A DNA stretch of 64,000 nt from positions 1 through 64,000 of the forward strand of contig JAWCLH010000004.1 in assembly GCA_038851035.1 (NCBI GenBank). The letters are read 5' to 3'. The stretch comes from Thermoplasmata archaeon. GTDB lineage: Archaea > Thermoplasmatota > DTKX01 > VGTL01. Under the pieces are notes generated by a model, which was not told the DNA's origin, did not search any database, and was given only the letters and a program-made list of their open reading frames with translations. Both the position numbers and the translations under genes were made by a program. Below are positions 31,869 to 39,788 of the stretch, piece by piece. Within the stretch, counting starts at the first letter, position 1; every line of letters starts with the position of its first letter.

Positions 31869-34800
31869 ATGGCGGGAGTGCCGGAGGGAGAGCGGGGTGG
31901 GGGCGCGACCCCTGGAGGCTCGGGAAACGCTGGAGCACTTGGCGCACCTAGGGATAAGGTAGGTGCGGTGCTAGTGGTCGGGGGAGGAATCGCCGGGATG
32001 CAGGCTTCCCTGGACCTCGCGGACGCGGGCTTCAAGGTATATCTCCTCGACAACAAGCCATCGATAGGCGGCGTGATGGCCCAGCTCGACAAGACTTTCC
32101 CGACCAACGACTGCTCGATGTGCATCATGGCGCCCAAGCTCGTGGGGGTCGGGAGGCACCACAACATAGAGGTTATCACCAACGCTGAGCTCCTCGACGC
32201 TGAGGGGAGCGCTGGCAATTTCAGGGTCAGAATCGCCCGCCACCCGCGCTACATCGACCCTTCTAAATGCACCGGCTGCGGCACCTGCGCCCAGGAGTGC
32301 CCCGTGGAGGCGATCGATGAATACAACGAGGGGATGACCGAAAGGGCCGCGATATCGGTTCGATACCCCCAAGCCGTTCCCCTCGTGTACTCCATAGATA
32401 AAAACAGGTGCATCGGCTGTGGGAGCTGCGAATATGCTTGTAGGGCGAGGGCGATAAGATATGACGACAGAACAAAGGAGGAGGCTCTCGACGTCGGCGC
32501 GATCATCCTCTGCCCAGGCTTCGAGGTCTACAGGCCCCGCCCTGGGAACCCCTACGGTTACGGCGTCTTCAAGAATGTCGTGACGAGCATGGAGTTCGAG
32601 AGAATTCTGAGCGCCACCGGCCCCTACGCTGGACATGTGATGAGGCCCTCCGACGGGAAGGAGCCGGAGAGTGTGGCCTTCATCCAGTGCGTAGGGAGCA
32701 GGGACCAGAGGAGCAACCTCTACTGCTCGGCCGTTTGCTGCATGTACGCCACTAAAGAGGCGATAATAGCGCAGGAGCACGCCCGCGGTCTGAGGGCAAC
32801 GATCTTCTTCATGGACATGAGGGCCTTCGGGAAGGAGTTTGACTACTACTACAAGAGGGCTCAGGAAGAGTATGGTATTAGATACGTTCGCTCCCGGGCC
32901 CCCTCTGTTTCCGAGCTCCCGGACGGCGGCCTGAAAATAAAGTACGAAGACGAGAATGGGGAGATGAGGGAGGAGACATTTGACATGGTCGTCCTCTCAG
33001 TCGGTCTTTGCCCGCCCCGGGGCCTCGAGGAGTTGGCGGCCAGGCTCAAGGTCAAACTCAATCAGGACGGTTTTGTCGACACAACCATGGCCTCCCCTCT
33101 CTGCACAAATGTCCCGGGAATATTTGTGTGCGGCGTGGCCCAGTCCCCCAAGGACATCCCGGACACCGTGGCCCAGGCCTCTGGGGCGGCGGCCCTGGCG
33201 GCGAGCGTCATCGCTCCCGCTAGGGGCACTAGGGTCAGTCCGAAGGAGTACCCCCAGGAGCTCGACGTCTCGGGCGAGGAGCCCCGCATCGGGGTCTTCG
33301 TGTGCCACTGCGGTATCAACATCGGCGGCGTCGTTGATGTGCCATCTGTGGTGGAGTACGCAAGAACGCTTCCAAACGTCGTCTATGCGGAGAACAATCT
33401 CTACACCTGCTCTGACGACACCCAGAAGAGAATTAAGGAAAAAATAAAAGAGCACAGGCTGAACAGGGTCGTCGTAGCCTCCTGTACACCAAGAACGCAC
33501 GAGCCGCTCTTCATGGACACCTGCAGGGAGGCGGGGCTGAACCCCTATCTCTTCGAGATGGCGAACATAAGGGACCAGTGCTCCTGGGTCCACATGAATG
33601 AGCCCAAAAAAGCGACAAAGAAGGCCAAGGACCTCGTCCGGATGGCGGTCGCGAAGGCCCGGAAGCACGTACCTTTGAAGAAGGGCACCCTGCCCGTGAA
33701 GCAGTCTGCGCTCGTGGTCGGGGGGGGGCTGGCTGGGATGGCCGCTGCGCACAATCTTGCGGAGCAGGGCTTCGAGGTTCACCTCGTCGAGAGAGAGAAG
33801 GAGCTCGGCGGGAATCTGCGCCGGAGCCGCTTCCTCCTTTCTAAAAAGGACGACCCGAGGGCGATTCTCAAAGAATTTATCGGTAAGGTGACTGGGCACC
33901 CAAGAATAAAGGTGCATCTGGCGACCGAGATAAGGGGACTGGAGGGGTTCATCGGGAACTTCAGGACCACGCTGGGGCCTGCAGAGGGGAGCTCGCACGT
34001 GGAGGAGGTCGTCGAGCACGGGGTCGTCATCGTCGCCACGGGCGGCGTGGAGTATGTGCCGACCGAGTACCACTACGGGAAGGACCCGCGCATAGTGACC
34101 CAGCGGCAGCTCGAGGAGCTGCTGGCCGACGGGAAATTCAAGGGAAAGAATGTGGTGATGATCCAATGTGTCGGCTCGAGGGACGAGAAGAACCCCTCCT
34201 GCTCTAGGATATGCTGCGGCCAGGCCATCAAAAACGCGTTGAAGGTCAGGGAGCTCTCGCCATCAACGAGCGTTTATGTGCTATACAAGGACATAAGGAC
34301 ATACGGGTTCAGGGAGGAATACTATCGCGAGGCGTCTGAGAAGGGCGTGGTATTCCTGAGGTGGGACGACAGCGCGAAACCGGAGGTGACTCTAGGGAAG
34401 GAGCTCAGGGTGAGGGTCAGGGACCCACTGCTGGGCAGGGACATGTCCATCCCTGCCGACTGGCTCGTACTCAGCGCGGCCGTCAGGCCGGCACCAACCA
34501 ACCCCCGCATCTCCGAGCTTCTGAAGGTCCCTCTGAACCGCGATGGCTTTTTCCTCGAGGCCCACATGAAGCTAAGGCCTGTGGACTTCGCTACCGAAGG
34601 GGTTTTCCTTTGCGGGATGGCCCACGGCCCCAAGTTCATTGACGAGGCGCTCTCGCAAGCCTACGGTGCCGCCTCGCGCGCCGCCACCGTTCTCTCACGA
34701 GACACGCTTGAGATCGAGCCAACGATATCCACCGTCATCGATGCCAACTGCGACGGCTGCGCCTACTGCGTAGACCCCTGCCCATTCAAGGCCATCACGC

Positions 34801-34982
34801 TGGTCGAGTACGAGAAGGACGGCCAAACGAAGAAGACGGTGAGGGTGAACGAGGCGCTTTGCAAGGGCTGCGGCTGCTGCATGGCAACCTGCCCGAAGAA
34901 GGGGATTTACGTAAAGAGATTCAGTCTGGAGCAGCTCTCGGACATGGTGGACGCCGCTCTCGAGTCGCCGGAGGTGGAGTGA
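31869..34982 (+). CDS. hdrA: tandem HdrA-HdrA fusion, 1,037 aa
   Basis: Second double HdrA, same architecture as the 20965 gene. Module 1: FAD motif VVGGGIAGMQA (about 37), QLDKTFPTNDC, ferredoxin insertion (CTGCGTCAQECP, CIGCGSCEYACR). Module 2: N-terminal Cys domain (RIGVFVCHCGINIGG, about 473), FAD motif VVGGGLAGMAA (about 617), C-terminal clusters CDGCAYCVDPCP and CKGCGCCMATCP. The inserted ferredoxin here is cleaner than in the first copy. ATG 31869 lies 1 nt after the previous gene; the next gene, mvhD, starts on the base after its stop, so the pair is strongly coupled. Confidence 0.91.
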   Translation: MAGVPEGERGGGATPGGSGNAGALGAPRDKVGAVLVVGGGIAGMQASLDLADAGFKVYLLDNKPSIGGVMAQLDKTFPTNDCSMCIMAPKLVGVGRHHNIEVITNAELLDAEGSAGNFRVRIARHPRYIDPSKCTGCGTCAQECPVEAIDEYNEGMTERAAISVRYPQAVPLVYSIDKNRCIGCGSCEYACRARAIRYDDRTKEEALDVGAIILCPGFEVYRPRPGNPYGYGVFKNVVTSMEFERILSATGPYAGHVMRPSDGKEPESVAFIQCVGSRDQRSNLYCSAVCCMYATKEAIIAQEHARGLRATIFFMDMRAFGKEFDYYYKRAQEEYGIRYVRSRAPSVSELPDGGLKIKYEDENGEMREETFDMVVLSVGLCPPRGLEELAARLKVKLNQDGFVDTTMASPLCTNVPGIFVCGVAQSPKDIPDTVAQASGAAALAASVIAPARGTRVSPKEYPQELDVSGEEPRIGVFVCHCGINIGGVVDVPSVVEYARTLPNVVYAENNLYTCSDDTQKRIKEKIKEHRLNRVVVASCTPRTHEPLFMDTCREAGLNPYLFEMANIRDQCSWVHMNEPKKATKKAKDLVRMAVAKARKHVPLKKGTLPVKQSALVVGGGLAGMAAAHNLAEQGFEVHLVEREKELGGNLRRSRFLLSKKDDPRAILKEFIGKVTGHPRIKVHLATEIRGLEGFIGNFRTTLGPAEGSSHVEEVVEHGVVIVATGGVEYVPTEYHYGKDPRIVTQRQLEELLADGKFKGKNVVMIQCVGSRDEKNPSCSRICCGQAIKNALKVRELSPSTSVYVLYKDIRTYGFREEYYREASEKGVVFLRWDDSAKPEVTLGKELRVRVRDPLLGRDMSIPADWLVLSAAVRPAPTNPRISELLKVPLNRDGFFLEAHMKLRPVDFATEGVFLCGMAHGPKFIDEALSQAYGAASRAATVLSRDTLEIEPTISTVIDANCDGCAYCVDPCPFKAITLVEYEKDGQTKKTVRVNEALCKGCGCCMATCPKKGIYVKRFSLEQLSDMVDAALESPEVE

Positions 34983-35429
34983 ATGGGCGAGGCAGAGGGT
35001 CAGGAAACCGCGAAGGAGAGGCCCTTCGAGCCTTTGATAATCACTTTCTGCTGCAACTGGTGCTCCTACGCCGGCGCGGACCTTGCAGGGACATCGAGAA
35101 TTCAGTATCCGCCGAACATACGAATTATAAGGGTGATGTGCTCCGGTATGGTCCATCCAAATCTGGTGATCGATGCCCTCACCAAGGGCGCCGACGGCGT
35201 CCTGATATGCGGCTGCCATATCGGCGACTGTCACTATCTGGACGGGAACAAAAAGGCGCAGCAGAGGGCCGAGGCCATCAAGCTGATGCTCATGGACCTC
35301 GGGATAGAGGAGGAAAGGTTCAGGCTGGAGTGGGTCTCGGCTTCGGAGGGCCAGCGGTTCGCCGAGGTCGTGAGGGACTTTGTGGAGAAGGTCAGGGCGC
35401 TGGGACCGAGCCCGTACAGGCAGAGATAA
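34983..35429 (+). CDS. mvhD: MvhD-type iron-sulfur adaptor
   Basis: 148-aa adaptor, the last gene of the plus-strand block: CCNWCSYAGADLAG, VMCSGM, GCHIGDCHY. It starts immediately after the stop of the tandem HdrA. Convergent to it, 350 nt away, ends mvhA. As the MvhD nearest the hydrogenase genes it is the best candidate to bind MvhAG, but the other four MvhD modules could compete for the same site. Confidence 0.9.
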   Translation: MGEAEGQETAKERPFEPLIITFCCNWCSYAGADLAGTSRIQYPPNIRIIRVMCSGMVHPNLVIDALTKGADGVLICGCHIGDCHYLDGNKKAQQRAEAIKLMLMDLGIEEERFRLEWVSASEGQRFAEVVRDFVEKVRALGPSPYRQR

Positions 35430-35452
35430 CAGCGCATAGATTTGAGCAGCGC

Positions 35453-35728
35453 TCACCGGCTACGGGGTCTCCTCTGGCTCCTCCCCCACTTTTCGGCCAT
35501 TCGTCTTATCACCTTTATGTCACCGGCCATTGCCCCAAGCGCATTTCCAAACCGGTCTTACTTGATGCCAGGCCTGTCGAATTCCTCGCCCATGTGCCTG
35601 TCCATGGCTTTTATCGCTCCTAAAGTTGTCCTTTCCCACGCTCCCATCCCTCTGGTTCCTTTCGTAACCGGTTATCTCAAGTGGGGGGCGAGCTCATCAA
35701 CGAGTTCCCGATAAGCCACCGCCTTCAT
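35453..35728 (-). pseudogene. possible decayed small gene (two in-frame TAA)
   Basis: Read from ATG 35728 to TGA 35453 this frame gives a protein-like 91-codon sequence (MKAVAYRELVDELAPHLR, stop, then a segment with GAIKAMDRHMGEEF, stop, then GDIKVIRRMAEKWGRS). TAA codons interrupt it at 35674-35672 and 35560-35558. A TATA-like TTTTTTATACG lies about 25 nt before the ATG, as for leaderless genes here. I do not recognise the family. It fills the gap between the convergent mvhD and mvhA and may be a broken gene or chance. Confidence 0.25.
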
Positions 35729-35779
35729 TATAGCTTTCGCTGAGCGTATAAAAAACGGCGAGCCCGCGAGGGGCCACCA

Positions 35780-37231
35780 TCAATTCCTGAAGCTGTCCAG
35801 CAGGACCCCCCTGTGGTCCCTAATGTCCACCTGGACCTGAACCCTCCCGTCGAGGGTGTGGGTGGCGCAGGCGAGGCACGGGTCGTAGGCCCTTATCGCC
35901 ACCTCGATCTCATTGAGAATGGTCTCGTCGTAGTGCCCGTTCTTGATGAGACTTTTAGCCGCCTGCTTGACTGACATGTTGATCGGCCCGTTGTTGTGTG
36001 TGGTCCCCACAATAAGGTTCACTTCCTTGATGAGGCCCTTCTCGTCGGTGGTGTAGTCGTGTATCAGCGTCCCCCTCGGCGCCTCCACGGAGCCTATGCC
36101 TCTGGCGGCTCTGACAGTCACAGCCTTCCGGGTGTCGGTGCTGGTGATTTCGGGATCGTCTAGTAGCTGGTTCAGGTGCTCTGCGTTGTAGAGGAGCTCT
36201 ATCAGCCTGGCCCAGTTGTATAGAAGAGTCTGCTGGGCGGGCCTTCCGAATGTCTTCCTGAATTCGTTCAGCTCCGCGTTTGCCAGAGGCGTCCGAATCT
36301 TGTCGCAGACGTTTATCCGGGCCAGAGTGTTGGTCCTGTACATTCCGCCTGGGTTGTCGGGGTCCAAGGAGTAGGGGCCGAGCTCCGGAGCGTAGGGGAA
36401 CTTCAGGTAGCTCCAAGGCTCTACGTGCTCTTTGATGTGTTTGTCATAATCCGTGACCGGGAACTCCTTTATATCCCCGCCGGCGCTCATCAGCCTGATT
36501 TTCCCGTCGTAGAGGTCGAGGGCCCCCTCCTTGTCCACAGTGCCCATGAAGCCCGTCCTGATGACGCCCAGAGTCTTCACGAGGTCGATATATTTCGGGA
36601 ATATATTCTCCTTGGCGTTCTTGATGGAGAACTGGGCGATGTCCAGCAGCTCCCTCCCCCACTCCTTGAGCTTCTCCCTCTCTGTAGAGCTCAGGGGCTT
36701 GCTGAAGCCGCCCGGCGTCGCGGCGACGGGATGAATCGACCGCCCGCCGATTATCTCGACCGCCTTGTTGGCGTGGAGGCGCGCCATGGCCACCTTGGTC
36801 GCGACATCCGGCATCTTCTTGATTATCCCGAAAATGTTCCTCTCGCCCACGGGGGCTCCGGGGCCCATGATAAAGTCGGGGGCAGCGAGGAAGTAGAAGT
36901 GCAGGAGATGCTCTTCGACGTATGCAAAGGCGTTGAGCAGCTCGCGCAGCTTCCTTGCAGCGGGCGGGATGTCCACGCCGAGCACTGCGTCCCCCGCCTT
37001 GGCGGATGCGAGGTGGTGCGAGACCGGGCAGACGCCGCAGATGCTCGTTGTTATACGCGGCATCTCCTCGACTGGTCTGCCCCTGCAAAACTCCTCAAAT
37101 CCGCGGAGAAGGGTTATGTGGAACTTTGCGTCGTCCACATTGCCCTCTGCATTCAGGTTTATCGTCACTTTGGCGTGGCCCTCGATTCTCGTTATCGGCT
37201 GTATGGTAATGGTCTTCTGCATCTCAATCAC
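35780..37231 (-). CDS. mvhA: [NiFe]-hydrogenase large subunit, MvhA type (group 3c)
   Basis: Catalytic subunit that splits H2 at the Ni-Fe site; 483 aa. The four metal-binding cysteines are present: SICGVCPVSHH near residue 65 and DPCLACATH near the end. After that His a 25-residue tail remains (ending LLDSFRN), the sort of extension removed during maturation; a matching protease gene lies at 38370. GTG 37231 overlaps the mvhG stop; ATG 37222, three codons later with GAGGTG upstream, is an equally good start. RITRIEGHAK-type N-terminus (PITRIEGHAKVTINL) is typical. Group 3c by its Hdr-linked context. Confidence 0.93.
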   Translation of the reverse strand: MIEMQKTITIQPITRIEGHAKVTINLNAEGNVDDAKFHITLLRGFEEFCRGRPVEEMPRITTSICGVCPVSHHLASAKAGDAVLGVDIPPAARKLRELLNAFAYVEEHLLHFYFLAAPDFIMGPGAPVGERNIFGIIKKMPDVATKVAMARLHANKAVEIIGGRSIHPVAATPGGFSKPLSSTEREKLKEWGRELLDIAQFSIKNAKENIFPKYIDLVKTLGVIRTGFMGTVDKEGALDLYDGKIRLMSAGGDIKEFPVTDYDKHIKEHVEPWSYLKFPYAPELGPYSLDPDNPGGMYRTNTLARINVCDKIRTPLANAELNEFRKTFGRPAQQTLLYNWARLIELLYNAEHLNQLLDDPEITSTDTRKAVTVRAARGIGSVEAPRGTLIHDYTTDEKGLIKEVNLIVGTTHNNGPINMSVKQAAKSLIKNGHYDETILNEIEVAIRAYDPCLACATHTLDGRVQVQVDIRDHRGVLLDSFRN

Positions 37232-38148
37232 CTCTTTGGAAGGGGTCTCAGGTTATTGTGCGCTCCAATGTACCTGTTGAAGTGGGCCATCCTGTCCTCG
37301 ATGAGCTTCGGGTCCAGTCCTATCGAGGACAGAGCGCCCATCATGTCCACCATGGGTTTCGCGCCTGCCCTGATCGGCCCGAAACACCCGCGACATGGCA
37401 TGTTGGCCTTGATGCACCTAGGCACTTTGTCCTCTCCCCCGCAGCCCGTCTTCGTGGCGGGACCGTTGCATAGAATTCCTTGCTCGTTGAAGCAGCGCAT
37501 CTCGCTCAGCGGCTTTGTGTAGTCCCTATCGGGGTTCTGGAGGGGCCTCTTGAGGTTTACCTGGGCCTTCTTCTCCCTCTTCGTCGGGCAGTCATCACAG
37601 ACGCTCCTCTCGGGCAAGGACCAGGGCTTGCCCTGCAGGAGGTGCGTGAGCGCGTTCGCGATGACTTCGGGCGAGGGAGGGCAGCCCGGTATCTGCATAT
37701 CAACCTTGACGACCTCGTCAACGGCATAGACGCGGTCAGTTAGGGGTGGTATGTCCTTGCCGGGCATGACCCCCTTCTCCGTCGTCGGGGTGTTGTACAC
37801 GGTGTTCATTATCTGGTCCCGGGTGGACAAATTCGCGAGGGCTGGAATTCCACCGTGGACCGCGCACGCACCCAGCGTGATGAGGGTCTTCACGTTCTTC
37901 CTCAGCTCCTGGGCGATGTGCCTGTCCTCCTCCGTCCTGATGCCACCTGTGATGATGCCCACATCGGCGCTTGCGACTTCGAGTCTCTCCTTCTCTCCCT
38001 TCTGCCCGAACCACTTTCTGTCCATCAGCACTTGGCAGTGGACGAAGTCTAGCTGGGGCAGCAGCTTCAAAAGGGTCTCGCCCATGTCCAGCACCGATAC
38101 CTCGCAACCCGTGCACACGGCAAAGTTCTCAATGGCTATTGTCGGCAT
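37228..38148 (-). CDS. mvhG: [NiFe]-hydrogenase small subunit, MvhG type
   Basis: 306-aa subunit with three iron-sulfur clusters that takes electrons from MvhA toward MvhD. Ligand motifs: FAVCTGCEVS near the start, GACAVHGG, IPGCPPSPE, and C-terminal CNGPATKTGCGG with CIKANMPCRGCFGP. No signal peptide, so the enzyme is cytoplasmic. GGTGAGG stands eight nt before the ATG, and a TATA box lies at 38210-38201. Gene order mvhG-mvhA without mvhD next to it is unusual; the mvhD genes are on the other strand. Confidence 0.93.
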   Translation of the reverse strand: MPTIAIENFAVCTGCEVSVLDMGETLLKLLPQLDFVHCQVLMDRKWFGQKGEKERLEVASADVGIITGGIRTEEDRHIAQELRKNVKTLITLGACAVHGGIPALANLSTRDQIMNTVYNTPTTEKGVMPGKDIPPLTDRVYAVDEVVKVDMQIPGCPPSPEVIANALTHLLQGKPWSLPERSVCDDCPTKREKKAQVNLKRPLQNPDRDYTKPLSEMRCFNEQGILCNGPATKTGCGGEDKVPRCIKANMPCRGCFGPIRAGAKPMVDMMGALSSIGLDPKLIEDRMAHFNRYIGAHNNLRPLPKR

Positions 38149-38200
38149 GTTATTCCCTCACCAGTCCCTGTGATATTATTTGTCATGGCATTGCGACTCT

Positions 38201-38210
38201 TTTATTTATA
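38201..38210 (-). promoter_or_regulatory. TATA box for mvhGA
   Basis: The minus strand reads TATAAATAAA, giving a start near 38180 and a leader of about 30 nt with GGTGAGG before the mvhG ATG. About 135 nt away, on the other strand, is the promoter for the maturation protease, so hydrogenase and maturation genes are transcribed divergently. Confidence 0.6.
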
Positions 38211-38340
38211 GATTATCAGATTACTAATATTTTGGTAGAAAAGCGCAGCAATCCGGGGCCCCCGCCGTTGGTCCAGTGCGAGCGCGTGGTGGGGGGACGA
38301 GCGCCGTTCGCGTCGGCTCCAGAGCGAATTCTGAACATCG

Positions 38341-38350
38341 ATTAAATATC
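38341..38350 (+). promoter_or_regulatory. TATA box, leaderless start of hydrogenase protease
   Basis: ATTAAATATC is centred 25 nt before the GTG at 38370. No leader is expected, although a GAGGGGGC run abuts the start codon. Confidence 0.5.
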
Positions 38351-38369
38351 ATCAGGTCTATGAGGGGGC

Positions 38370-38948
38370 GTGGAGAAACCTCGCGAAGAGCTCCCGTCCT
38401 ACTGCACCGCTGAAGTGCTCGTGCTCGGCTGCGGGAACCCGCTGGTCGGCGACGATGGCTTCGGACCCGCGGTGGCGGAGCTCCTGCTGTCCATGCAGGC
38501 CTCCGGGCGCCTCGTATCGGCACTTGGGGGCGAGAGCGGAGGAAAAATTGACGAAGGCGCCGTATGCATAATCAACGCCGGAACTGGCTCCCGCACCATC
38601 CTGTTCAACCTGCTGACCGGGCCTTCGAGACCGGCGGGCCTCATCATCGTTGACGCCCTGGACGCGGGGAGGGAGCCTGGCGAGCTCTTCTGGGTGCCAA
38701 TAGCTGCGCTGAGTCTGGAGAAGGCAGAGGACTTCTCGCTCCACATGACCCCCGCCTCCAACATGCTCTACCAGCTGGAGAAAATGGGTGTCGAGATAGG
38801 CATCCTGGCCTGCCAGCCATCCCCCCTCCCGGACAGGATGAGGGAGGGGCTCTCAGATGCGGTGGCCAGAGCGGTGGAGCGCGCGGCCGGAATGGTCCTC
38901 GAGAGGGCAGCGAGAATTCTGCGCAACGCCCGGACCCAGTCAGTATGA
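38370..38948 (+). CDS. hydrogenase maturation endopeptidase
   Basis: HycI/FrhD-type protease that trims the C-terminal tail of a [NiFe] large subunit after nickel insertion; 192 aa. The family signature LGCGNPLVGDDGFGPAVAE is near residue 25, with a conserved acidic VDALDAG and a His in LHMTPASN, which are the usual metal-sensing positions. The likely client is MvhA, which keeps a 25-residue tail past its last His. GTG 38370 is fixed by a TATA box 25 nt upstream. It faces mvhG divergently and opens the run of hyp genes. Confidence 0.87.
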   Translation: MEKPREELPSYCTAEVLVLGCGNPLVGDDGFGPAVAELLLSMQASGRLVSALGGESGGKIDEGAVCIINAGTGSRTILFNLLTGPSRPAGLIIVDALDAGREPGELFWVPIAALSLEKAEDFSLHMTPASNMLYQLEKMGVEIGILACQPSPLPDRMREGLSDAVARAVERAAGMVLERAARILRNARTQSV

Positions 38949-38988
38949 AGGGGCCGGCGCCAGCCGCTCGGAGGCCACGGCCGCCCAA

Positions 38989-38999
38989 AAATTATAATA
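38989..38999 (+). promoter_or_regulatory. TATA box for hypB
   Basis: AAATTATAATA in a GC-rich gap predicts a start near 39020 and a 35-nt leader with a GGGGGGTG site before the hypB ATG at 39055. Confidence 0.5.
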
Positions 39000-39054
39000 C
39001 CACGCTCCTCGGTGCTACAACGCCACCAGAGATAAAGGCGGGGGGTGTCCCCGA

Positions 39055-39708
39055 ATGCACAAAACGGTCGAAATCGGCCTTGGCGCCGACGTTCTGAGCG
39101 CCAACGCGAGAATCGCTGAGGAGAACCTCAAGCGCCTCCGGGCGAATGGAATCATTTCCTTCGACTTCATGGGCTCGATAGGCTCCGGTAAGACCCTGCT
39201 CATCGAGAGGATGATTGATGTGTTGAAGAAAAAGGGGAAGAGGGCCGCGGCCATCGCGGGCGATGTTGCCGGTGACGACGACTTCCAGAGATTCAGAGCG
39301 CACAGGGTCCCGGCCGTGAATGTCAACACCGGCAGGGAGTGCCATCTGGACGCACATCTCGTCGACCACGCATTAGAGCAACTCGACCTTAAAAATCTGG
39401 ACGTGTTGTTCATAGAGAACGTCGGTAACCTCGTCTGCCCCACCGACTTCCCGCTGGGCACGGATAAGAGGGTGGTTGTGGTCTCGGTCACGGAGGGCGA
39501 CGACATGGTGCGCAAGCACCCCGTAATATTCTCTCTGGCCGACTTCATCATTATCAACAAGGTTGATCTGGCGAAAATAATCGGGGTGGACCCGAAGGTG
39601 CTTGTCAGGGACGCCCGGAGATTGAGGCCGAAAGCTCCTGTCTTTCTGACCAGCGCCAAGAGCGGACTGGGCGTTCCTAATCTAATGAGGGCGATGGGAA
39701 TCTGGTAG
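39055..39708 (+). CDS. hypB: HypB, nickel-insertion GTPase
   Basis: SIMIBI-class GTPase that works with HypA to load nickel into the hydrogenase; 217 aa. P-loop GSIGSGKT near residue 43, the metal-site CH region (TGRECHLDAHLVDHAL), FIENVGNLVCP, and the guanine-specificity INKVDL are present. There is no His-rich N-terminal nickel store. It ends with TAG, rare here. HypF follows after 80 nt. Confidence 0.94.
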   Translation: MHKTVEIGLGADVLSANARIAEENLKRLRANGIISFDFMGSIGSGKTLLIERMIDVLKKKGKRAAAIAGDVAGDDDFQRFRAHRVPAVNVNTGRECHLDAHLVDHALEQLDLKNLDVLFIENVGNLVCPTDFPLGTDKRVVVVSVTEGDDMVRKHPVIFSLADFIIINKVDLAKIIGVDPKVLVRDARRLRPKAPVFLTSAKSGLGVPNLMRAMGIW

Positions 39709-39788
39709 CGGGAACCGGAGGAGGCCGGGAGGTGGCGCGCGCCTGCGAGGCGAGAGGGGCTTGAGTAAATGGCAACGGGAGGCACTAG

